From Myxococcota bacterium (GTDB lineage Bacteria; Myxococcota_A; Polyangia; HGW-17; JAJRWW01), in contig JAJRWW010000635.1 of assembly GCA_024276595.1 (NCBI GenBank), positions 1 to 11,839 of the forward strand: a stretch of DNA of 11,839 nucleotides, given 5' to 3'. The notes under the pieces are model-generated. The model ran no database searches, was not told the DNA's origin, and saw nothing but the letters and a program-made list of their open reading frames with translations. Below, in pieces: positions 6,254 through 11,839 of this stretch (position 1 is the stretch's first letter; every line of letters starts with the position of its first letter). A program made the translations under genes and the position numbers.

Positions 6254-7051
6254 TCAGAGGAGGTCCTGCAGAAGGAGCGGGCTGGCCAGGCGGGCCACCT
6301 GGAAGCGAGTCGAGGGGAAGCTGCGTCGCAGGAGCGGCAGGGCGGCGGCAGGGTCTTGGGGCGGAGCGAAGTGGGGGTAGAAGTCGTCCCAGTGGTGGAG
6401 CAGCACCAGCCGCGGCCTCAGGCTCTCAACGGCGCGGGCGACCTGGCGGTCCATGTCCGTGCGGCCGTTGTAGGGCAGCAGGGCCACGTCTGGCCTGTGG
6501 CGGCGGAGCTCATCGGAGCTCTGGCCGAGGCTGCCGGAGAGATAGATCTGGATGCCTCCGGCCGACAGCAGGTAGTCCGAGTTGGAGCCCATGGGCCAGC
6601 CCAGACCCAGGTCCACCAGGGACCAGAAGGTGCCCCCGGCCACGGCCGCGCCAATGGTCCTGGCCGCCAGGGGCAGGTCGTAGCGGATATGCTCGGAGGG
6701 CACCACCTCCAGGCCCACATCTCCCGCCTGCGCTGGTATGGCGCTCTCGTTCGGGTGCAGCCTGGCCGGGTCTATGCCCCCCGCCCGCAGGCGCTGGCAG
6801 ACCACCTCCGGAGCCCAGATGGGTGCGTCGCAGAGCCGCGCCACCCGCTCCAGGTCGAAGGCGTGGTCGAAATGTCCGTGGGTGCAAAGCAGCGCGTCGG
6901 CCACGGCCAGGTCCTCACCGCTCAAGGGAAATGGGGTGACGCCGGGCGGCCTCGAGAGGTAGGGGTCCGAGACCACGGTTGTGTCCTTGTGGCGGATCAT
7001 CCACCCGGCGGTTCCGAGCCAGGAGCAGGTTGTCTTGCCGACGCCGCTCAA
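6254..7051 (-). CDS. Metallo-beta-lactamase-fold hydrolase (UlaG-like)
   Basis: A 265-residue protein without a signal peptide, probably cytoplasmic. The N-terminus WLGTAGWMIRH (11-21) matches the first strands of UlaG-like metallo-hydrolases. The zinc motif HGHFDH is at 58-63 (His58, His60, Asp62, His63). Further possible ligands are His121 and the C-terminal His219/His220 (LVLLHHWDD). The position that is normally the bridging Asp in GDTG reads GSLG (Ser174), so the metal site may be altered. Residues 121-165 form a longer loop rich in Gly, Ala and Trp. The substrate cannot be inferred; the broader family acts on phosphodiesters, lactones and other esters. The start is a TTG whose first bases overlap the stop of the TIM-barrel gene (TTGA). 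A strong GGAGGA 4 nt upstream supports it, and the next Met, at 18, would cut into the first strand. Probably coupled to the upstream gene. Confidence 0.85.
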   Translation of the reverse strand: MSGVGKTTCSWLGTAGWMIRHKDTTVVSDPYLSRPPGVTPFPLSGEDLAVADALLCTHGHFDHAFDLERVARLCDAPIWAPEVVCQRLRAGGIDPARLHPNESAIPAQAGDVGLEVVPSEHIRYDLPLAARTIGAAVAGGTFWSLVDLGLGWPMGSNSDYLLSAGGIQIYLSGSLGQSSDELRRHRPDVALLPYNGRTDMDRQVARAVESLRPRLVLLHHWDDFYPHFAPPQDPAAALPLLRRSFPSTRFQVARLASPLLLQDLL

Positions 7052-8679
7052 TCGATCCTCCGGCTCCTGGCGCCTCGCCGCAGCAGCAGCAAAAGAAGCA
7101 GCGGCACGAGGATGGAGCCCATGGGGCCGCTGCCTCCAGATCGGCAGGCGCAGCCCTGCTGTGCATGGGCCTCGCTGTCCCCGGCGTCGGCGCTGGCGCT
7201 CCCATCGGGCCTCAGGTGGCCACCAGCGTCTCCGGCATCGTCGGACGTGGTCCCGTCGGGAGGGGGCGCGGTAGAGTCGTTGCCCGATGCGTCAGGACCT
7301 GGCGGGCCCGCGTCGACCCCAGCGTCCGGGCCAGGCCCCTCGTCGGGCGCGAAGGGGCCGTCGTTGTACTTGAAAAGCCTGCCGCTTCCCCCCCGCAAGG
7401 TGACATCCAGGCGGTTGCTCACCAGGGGCACGAGCACCTGCTGCCCGGTCTCCGGGTCCAGCTCCAGCAGCTCGCTTGTGCTGCTGTCGAACTGCACATA
7501 AAGGGGCAGGCTCGCGGCGGCGGCGTCCAGGCCAGCCCCGTGGGAGAGGTTCACCAGCATCAGGTAGCGCCGGCCCAGGTCGTCGACGAAGAAGCCCATG
7601 AGCCCGTCGTTGCCCTCGCCGTAGGTTGCCGGGTCGGAGCTGTCCACGTCCGCGTGCAGGATGTGGGGGTCTCCTCCTGCCCCCGACGACCAGGCGGTCA
7701 TGCCGCTGGGGACGGGGTTGTCGGTCAGGATGAACCCGAAGAGGAGATACTCTCCCTGGAGGTAGCGGACATCGACGCTGGTGAGATAGCGCAGGGATTG
7801 GGCCAGGTTCAGCACCTCGGCGTTCACGTCTGCGGCGGTATGGTAAAGGGCCGTGGGTGCTCCGGCCGGGTCCAGCAGCCCGCCGTCGTCCCAGTGGTCG
7901 TAGGTGAAGTAGCACAGCCCGGAGTAGCCGGCGGCCAGGTGCGCGAAGATCTGCATCATGAGGTCCGACTCGCTGGGCAGCCGGGAGCCGGCGTTGGCCC
8001 AGGACTGGATGAAGGCCCAGTAGGGGATGTTGGCAGCCAGTGCCTTCGCGCGGACCATCATTAGGTCGGAGAAAAAGCCGTCGGTGGTGCCTCCGTCCGC
8101 CTGAAAGGGGTAGTGATCGTACATGAGGATGTCGGGGTCGATGATGGAGATGAAGTCGTCGAGGTAGGCGCTGAAGGTGTAGCCCGGGTTGGATCCGTCA
8201 CCGTATAGCTGCGCCGGGCTGGCGTAGGAGGGGAAGGCGTTGCCGAACACCGGTGTCCCCGGGTAGCTCTGCCGGATCCACTGGGCGGCGCTGCCGATCC
8301 CGCTCATTTGGAGGTAGCTCGGCTCGTCGTGCAGCAGCCAGCCGAGGCCGCCTGCGTTCACCGCGGCGCTGGCGACCAGGTTCTGGAGGAAGGCGTCTGG
8401 GCCCTGATCAGCGGGCCGAATGTGGGCGTACCAGGTGAGGCCGCCTGCCGCGGCGGTCGCTGTCTGCTGCCCAATCTCCTCCCATGCCAGCAGGGTGGTG
8501 AAGCCGGCGCCGTTGTACTCGCTGACCTCCAGGTTGGCGGCGAAAATGTTCAGCCCCATGAGGGTGAAGGGGTGGTCCCGGACCCACTGGTTGCCGAAGC
8601 CGTTGGGCGGAGTGGCCCCTGCGGGCGAGGTGGCCAGCAGAAGCAACAGGGCTGCAGTCGCAGACAGTGATCGTCTCAT
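7048..8679 (-). CDS. Exported glycosidase-like TIM-barrel protein with MYXO-CTERM anchor
   Basis: A 543-residue protein. Its signal peptide is Arg-Arg followed by a Leu/Ala core, with likely cleavage after Ala-Gly-Ala at 20-22. Residues 25-300 look like a glycoside-hydrolase-type (beta/alpha)8 barrel: GWLLHDEPSY (113-122) with Glu119 as acid/base candidate, DPDILMYDHYPF (181-192), YWAFIQSW (220-227) and GLCYFTYDHW (254-263), segments reminiscent of barrel strand ends in beta-galactosidase-like proteins. Residues 300-440 contain beta-rich stretches such as RRYLMLVNLSH (370-380) and DVTLRGGSGRLFKY (425-438), consistent with an accessory C-terminal beta domain. Residues 441-508 are an Asp/Ala/Gly/Pro linker. 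The end has GCAC (509-512), a Leu-rich segment and Arg residues, a MYXO-CTERM-type signal. I cannot assign a GH family or a substrate. AGAGGGAG lies 9 nt before the ATG. The gene follows dapB by 41 nt, and its TGA overlaps the TTG of the next gene. Confidence 0.82.
   Translation of the reverse strand: MRRSLSATAALLLLLATSPAGATPPNGFGNQWVRDHPFTLMGLNIFAANLEVSEYNGAGFTTLLAWEEIGQQTATAAAGGLTWYAHIRPADQGPDAFLQNLVASAAVNAGGLGWLLHDEPSYLQMSGIGSAAQWIRQSYPGTPVFGNAFPSYASPAQLYGDGSNPGYTFSAYLDDFISIIDPDILMYDHYPFQADGGTTDGFFSDLMMVRAKALAANIPYWAFIQSWANAGSRLPSESDLMMQIFAHLAAGYSGLCYFTYDHWDDGGLLDPAGAPTALYHTAADVNAEVLNLAQSLRYLTSVDVRYLQGEYLLFGFILTDNPVPSGMTAWSSGAGGDPHILHADVDSSDPATYGEGNDGLMGFFVDDLGRRYLMLVNLSHGAGLDAAAASLPLYVQFDSSTSELLELDPETGQQVLVPLVSNRLDVTLRGGSGRLFKYNDGPFAPDEGPGPDAGVDAGPPGPDASGNDSTAPPPDGTTSDDAGDAGGHLRPDGSASADAGDSEAHAQQGCACRSGGSGPMGSILVPLLLLLLLRRGARSRRID
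7056..7061 (-). promoter_or_regulatory. Shine-Dalgarno GGAGGA deciding the TTG start of the metallo-hydrolase
   Basis: GGAGGA lies four bases before the TTG at 7051, inside the last codons of the TIM-barrel gene. Its strength compensates for the weak start codon and suggests translational coupling across the TTGA overlap. Confidence 0.65.
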
Positions 8680-8720
8680 GGCTCGGGGCTCCCTCTACCT
8701 GTTGGTTGTATTGCGTCTCC

Positions 8721-9488
8721 TCAAAGGCCCAGCACCTGGCGCATCTGGTAGCGGCCAGGGGGCCGCTGCGCGAGCCAGCGCGCCGCCTGGATTGCGCCCT
8801 GGGCAAAGGCCGCGCGGCTCTGGGCCACGTGGCAGAGCTCGAACCGCTCGTGGTCTCCCAAGAAGAAGATCCGATGCTCCCCCACCACCTCGCCGCCGCG
8901 GACGGCGTGCACCCCCACCTCGGTGGGCTTGCGCGGCTCCAGGTCGCCGTGGCGGCCGAAGACGTCTGCCTCCCGAGGGGCGGGCCTGGCCCTGCGGAGG
9001 GCGCGCAGGAGCGCCAGCGCCGTGCCGGAGGGGGCGTCTCGCTTGTGCCTGTGGTGCAGCTCCACCAGCTCGGCCTCGTAGCTCGGAGGCAGGCTGGCGG
9101 CCACCTGCTCCACCAGGGCGAGGAGCATGTTGACACCCAGGGACATGTTGGGGGAGTGGATCACTGCCACCCTCTGGGCGGCCTCCTCCAGGGCCGCCTC
9201 TCCCTCCGGGCCCAGCCCGGTGGTGCCGCTCACTATCCGCACCTTCGCCTCGGCGGCGGCTCTGAAGAGCGCCGGCGCGGCGTCGGCGAGGGTGAAGTCT
9301 ATGAGCACGTCGGCAGACCGGAGGGCGGTGGAGGGATCCCCCTGGTAGAGATCGCCCACCTTGGGGTGGTGCTCCCGCTCCAGGGCGGCGGCCAGGGAGA
9401 GGTCGGGGGCGGCCTCCACGAGGCGCAGGAGCTCGGTGCCCATGCGTCCGGCTGCGCCGGAGATGGCCAGTGAGAGGGTGTCGGTCAT
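8721..9488 (-). CDS. dapB: 4-hydroxy-tetrahydrodipicolinate reductase DapB
   Basis: A 255-residue cytosolic enzyme that reduces hydroxy-tetrahydrodipicolinate to tetrahydrodipicolinate with NAD(P)H, in the diaminopimelate/lysine route that feeds peptidoglycan. The nucleotide-binding loop is GAAGRMG (11-17), with ALERE (35-39) after the second strand, then VLIDFT (61-66), SGTTGL (87-92) and SPNMSLGVNML (112-122). The catalytic signature ELHHRHKRDAPSGTAL (143-158) contains His145 and Lys149, which correspond to His159 and Lys163 of the E. coli enzyme. The C-terminus GEHRIFFLGDHERFEL and YQMRQVLGL is also typical. It is a little shorter than E. coli DapB (273) because of a compact 40-60 loop. 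The ATG overlaps the TGA of the deiminase gene (ATGA) and has GGAGGA 5 nt upstream. The frame is open far upstream, but that part is antisense-type noise over the deiminase gene. Finding it between two surface-protein genes, with no other dap gene, is unusual. Confidence 0.97.
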   Translation of the reverse strand: MTDTLSLAISGAAGRMGTELLRLVEAAPDLSLAAALEREHHPKVGDLYQGDPSTALRSADVLIDFTLADAAPALFRAAAEAKVRIVSGTTGLGPEGEAALEEAAQRVAVIHSPNMSLGVNMLLALVEQVAASLPPSYEAELVELHHRHKRDAPSGTALALLRALRRARPAPREADVFGRHGDLEPRKPTEVGVHAVRGGEVVGEHRIFFLGDHERFELCHVAQSRAAFAQGAIQAARWLAQRPPGRYQMRQVLGL

Positions 9489-11806
9489 GGGGTTCCTCCG
9501 GGGCGCCTGCGGCGCCAGTATAGCCCCAGCAGGCCGAACAGCAGGCCCAGCGCCGCGTCTTTTCCCGCAGCGCCATCGGTCCCGCGGCCCATGCAGCCCG
9601 TCGCACCGGCGCCGGCGCTCTGGCAGCCGCAGCCCTGCTGGGGGTTCAGGGTGACCACGCAGGTGGCGTCCTGGCAGCGGGTCCCCACCCCGCAGGCGGT
9701 GACCATCCTGTCGCGGCAGTCGTCTCCATCCCTCGCCTCGCCGCAGGTCCAGGCGTTTCCGTCCTCGTCGCAGCCCCGCTCCCCGAGCTGGCACTGGTCG
9801 TGGCAGAGGCAGACACCGGCCACGCAGGTCTCCTCTGCCCTGCACGGAGAGGAGACTCGGTCCAGGCAGTCGTCTCCGTCGGCTGCCTCGCCGCAGGTCC
9901 AGGCGTCTCCGTCCTCGTCGCAGCCCCGCTCCCCGAGCTGGCAAAGGTCGGTGCAGCGACACCGGCCCTCCTCGCAAGGGCTGTCCGCCGGGCACTGGGT
10001 GGAGATGACCCGCAGGCAGTTGTCTCCGCCGTCCACCAGGCCGCAGGTCCATGCGTCTCCGTCCCCGTCGCAGCCCAGATCACCCGGGTCGCAGGCGTTG
10101 TCCGTGCATGGCTGGCAGCTCGCCACGCCCTGCGCGTCCAGGCCGCAGAGGCTCCCCGGGGGGCAGCGGTCGCCCTGGGCGAAGCCCGAGGCAGAGCAGG
10201 TAACCACCACCTCGTCCCAGCCCGTCGGGGCGTGGCACTCCCCTGCGGGCGGGATGTCGCCGCAGCCCGCATCCACGCAGTCGAAGTAGCCGCCGGCCTG
10301 GAGCCAGCCGCAGCGCTGCTCGGGGGGGCACAGGCCCGTGTGCACCTGGCCCCCCTCGCAGTACACCGGGATCCCGAACAGGCAGTCTCCCACCTCGGTC
10401 AGCTCGCCACAGCCGGTGGTGCAGTCGATGTCCCCCCCGCAAAGGAAGGCCGGTGGGGGCTGCGCCTGTCCCTGGGTTGCCGCCGGCCGGGTTCGGGTCA
10501 CGCAGTGGATGGCGCCTCCCCACCAGATGATCGCCTCGCTGTCTAGCCCGAGCACCAGCCGCCCGGGGAAGGCCTGCTGGAGCACGGCCATGGCGGATGC
10601 CTCCCCGGTGGCGTGGTCCGGGTAGGTGGGGACGAGCACCAGGTCGTTGACGACGATGCCGTTGGTGTAGGTGCGCCAGACCCCGTCCTGGTTGTCGGGC
10701 ATTGCAACCCGCAGGATCTCGAAGGGGCTTCCATCGTCGTTGCTCTCCGCCTCCAGGATCTGCCTGTTTTGCTCCAGCAGCCAGGAGTTGTCCGGGTCCA
10801 CCGCCGGGTCGTAGCTTCCCAGCACCACGGTGGTGGCCGAGGCGTTCTTGAAGAACATGTCCACGTGCCCGGTGGGCTCGCCCAGCAGGGGCCACAGCCA
10901 GATGGTTTTCTCGCAGCCGAGGTAGTCTCGGAGGATCCCGTCCACGTCTTGCTGGCTCTGTGGGCCGTTCTCGGCCACCACCATGCCGGTGGTGAAGCAG
11001 GTCCCGCGGCCGTCTGACAGCAGGTTGCCACCCTCCATGGAGATGTCTGGCCGGTACACGTTGACACCCATGGATGAGGCCAGCTTGGTGGGCACAGAGT
11101 CGTCGTTGACCCGCATGGCGTAGTAGCGGAGGTCCACCACGGACAGCAGCCCGGAGGCGTCCGTGACAAAGGCGGGACCCCAGTCCACGATCCAGAAGCT
11201 CTCCAGGGAGGCGTCGAAGGGGTACTCGGTCTGCCAGACGTAGTAGTCACCCAGGGTCGAGACGTCCACGAAGGTCACCTCGGCCGGGTCGTGGCCCAGG
11301 TCGGAGATGAGGGACTCCAGCAGGCTCCGGTCCCCGGGGCCGTGGTGGAGCAGGTGAACCTGCACCTGGGTGTGGTCGAGCAAGTTGGAGGTGATGGCTC
11401 CGAAGAAGGCGTCGAAGACCCCTGGCATCCAGGCGTAGTAGATGGCCTCCACGGGGTCGTACTCGGCCCGCTGGCGGAGGACTGTCCTCGGGGGCTCGGT
11501 TACCCCGTACAGCTCCGGATGGCTCAGCCGAAAGGCACGGGTGTCCTCTGCGCTGTCCTTGCGCAGGCGAGCCCGCCGCTCCCGGTCGGTCTCCCAGCGG
11601 GGCAGGATCCGAGGTGGCGAGCTGGCTCGCAGCGCTGGTTGTGGCCCCGGACCAAGATGGTGCTCCTCCTCCCTTGGGGGCTCTGCTGGCGCCGGCGACG
11701 CCGCGACCTGGGCCAGCTCCAGGCGAGGCTCCAGCCGCGGCGCCAGCCGCGGCGCCAGGCAGACTCCGGCGAGGGAAAGCAGGGCAATGCTGATACATCG
11801 GCGCAT
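9485..11806 (-). CDS. Secreted Porphyromonas-type arginine/agmatine deiminase with Cys-rich stalk and MYXO-CTERM anchor
   Basis: 773 residues from the ATG at 11806. A TTG 24 nt earlier is possible, but the ATG directly begins a signal peptide (MRRCISIALLSLAGVCLA). After a low-complexity stretch (LAPR repeats) the deiminase domain covers about 105-440: EYDPVEAIYYAW (115-126), WIVDWGP (205-211), EGGN (258-261), GHVDMFFK (313-320) and GGAIHC (430-435), with Asp208, His314, Asp316 and nucleophile Cys435. The family hydrolyses guanidino groups of agmatine or protein arginine to ureido groups plus ammonia. Export favours extracellular protein or peptide substrates, but this is inference. The usual Arg of the RD.GP motif is Val207 here. 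Residues 456-720 are Cys-rich: two CGxxxxxGxC-type modules, then three 50-residue repeats centred on GCDEDGDAWTCG. The tail has GCGC (725-728), GLLFGLLGLYW and RRRR. Only 33 nt lie upstream in the window, so no promoter can be judged. The TGA overlaps dapB. Confidence 0.9.
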   Translation of the reverse strand: MRRCISIALLSLAGVCLAPRLAPRLEPRLELAQVAASPAPAEPPREEEHHLGPGPQPALRASSPPRILPRWETDRERRARLRKDSAEDTRAFRLSHPELYGVTEPPRTVLRQRAEYDPVEAIYYAWMPGVFDAFFGAITSNLLDHTQVQVHLLHHGPGDRSLLESLISDLGHDPAEVTFVDVSTLGDYYVWQTEYPFDASLESFWIVDWGPAFVTDASGLLSVVDLRYYAMRVNDDSVPTKLASSMGVNVYRPDISMEGGNLLSDGRGTCFTTGMVVAENGPQSQQDVDGILRDYLGCEKTIWLWPLLGEPTGHVDMFFKNASATTVVLGSYDPAVDPDNSWLLEQNRQILEAESNDDGSPFEILRVAMPDNQDGVWRTYTNGIVVNDLVLVPTYPDHATGEASAMAVLQQAFPGRLVLGLDSEAIIWWGGAIHCVTRTRPAATQGQAQPPPAFLCGGDIDCTTGCGELTEVGDCLFGIPVYCEGGQVHTGLCPPEQRCGWLQAGGYFDCVDAGCGDIPPAGECHAPTGWDEVVVTCSASGFAQGDRCPPGSLCGLDAQGVASCQPCTDNACDPGDLGCDGDGDAWTCGLVDGGDNCLRVISTQCPADSPCEEGRCRCTDLCQLGERGCDEDGDAWTCGEAADGDDCLDRVSSPCRAEETCVAGVCLCHDQCQLGERGCDEDGNAWTCGEARDGDDCRDRMVTACGVGTRCQDATCVVTLNPQQGCGCQSAGAGATGCMGRGTDGAAGKDAALGLLFGLLGLYWRRRRPGGTP
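9494..9499 (-). promoter_or_regulatory. Shine-Dalgarno GGAGGA of dapB
   Basis: GGAGGA lies five bases before the ATG at 9488, inside the last codons of the deiminase gene. It fixes the dapB start and allows re-initiation at the ATGA overlap. Confidence 0.75.
9735..9943 (-). repeat. Near-identical 59-bp segments, 150 bp apart, in the deiminase stalk
   Basis: Bases 9735-9793 and 9885-9943 differ at one position and encode the core of the last two 50-residue Cys-rich repeats (QLGERGCDEDG...WTCGEA). A third, more diverged copy lies 150 bp further right (about 10035-10093). The stalk has probably expanded recently by in-frame 150-bp duplication. Confidence 0.8.
11738..11760 (-). repeat. Short 12-bp repeats encoding LAPR/LEPR
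   Basis: Just after the deiminase signal peptide, a roughly 12-bp GC-rich unit (CGCCAGCCGCGG on the + strand) recurs and gives Leu-Ala-Pro-Arg, Leu-Ala-Pro-Arg, Leu-Glu-Pro-Arg. The third copy, to the left, is diverged. It appears to be a low-complexity spacer. Confidence 0.6.
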
Positions 11807-11839
11807 TGGAGAGATCCCGGGCCGTGGCAAGGAGACGGC

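Noticed and set aside
7028..7051. GVGKTT near the N-terminus of the metallo-hydrolase as a P-loop
   Set aside because: It lacks the G-x4-GK[ST] spacing and any Walker B or nucleotide-binding fold. The next residues are the first strand of a metallo-beta-lactamase fold.
6197..7501. 434-codon + strand frame over the metallo-hydrolase and the TIM-barrel end
   Set aside because: No domain or credible start context. The minus-strand genes in the same place have clear motifs and Shine-Dalgarno sequences.
9489..10052. Extension of the dapB frame upstream of 9488
   Set aside because: DapB family proteins start at the GxxGRMG-containing strand just after 9488, with GGAGGA before that ATG. The extension overlaps the Cys-rich stalk of the deiminase and is Arg/Gly-rich noise.
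11828..11830. TTG as the start of the deiminase gene
   Set aside because: No Shine-Dalgarno precedes it, and it only adds MPRPGISP before a normal MRR-type signal peptide. The ATG at 11806 is preferred, although its own Shine-Dalgarno is also weak.

Overview
The window looks like chromosomal DNA of a high-GC member of the Myxococcota (former Deltaproteobacteria), or of a close uncultured relative. The main reason is that four of the seven genes end in a MYXO-CTERM-type sorting tail: a Gly-Cys-x-Cys motif, one hydrophobic segment, then an Arg-rich end. Other signs are ten 'Myxococcus cysteine-rich' (DUF4215-type) repeats, FG-GAP/thrombospondin-3-like calcium repeats, Asp/Ala/Gly/Pro-rich linkers, and a TPR protein of a kind common in these bacteria. 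I see no rRNA, tRNA, CRISPR array, transposase or phage gene. The coding density is very high.

Layout. Positions 1-1314 (+) hold the 3' part of a surface protein made of DUF4215 repeats, cut by the left window edge. All other genes are on the minus strand and read from right to left. They are a secreted Porphyromonas-type arginine/agmatine deiminase with a Cys-rich stalk (11806-9485), dapB (9488-8721), an exported glycosidase-like TIM-barrel protein (8679-7048), a metallo-beta-lactamase-fold hydrolase (7051-6254), a large S8 protease/FG-GAP surface protein (6151-2462), and a TPR protein with a PH-like N-terminus (2403-1294). The TPR gene converges on the DUF4215 gene, and their 3' ends overlap by 21 nt.

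Organisation. Deiminase and dapB overlap by 4 nt (ATGA), and the TIM-barrel gene and the metallo-hydrolase overlap by 4 nt (TTGA). dapB and the TIM-barrel gene are 41 nt apart. These four genes therefore look like one transcription unit with translational coupling. A 102-nt gap with a possible sigma70-like promoter separates them from the protease and TPR genes, which may form a second unit.

How they might work together (inference). The deiminase, TIM-barrel protein, protease and DUF4215 protein all carry the same kind of export and anchoring signal, so they are probably displayed on the cell surface by a myxosortase-type pathway encoded elsewhere. A surface deiminase near a surface protease recalls the secreted deiminase/protease pairing of Porphyromonas, but nothing here proves a shared substrate. 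dapB (lysine/peptidoglycan precursor synthesis) is the housekeeping outlier. The most interesting points are the enzyme folds with altered key residues (protease oxyanion Asn, metallo-hydrolase bridging Asp, deiminase Arg), the calcium-loop insert in the protease, and the odd overlapping ends at 1294-1314.
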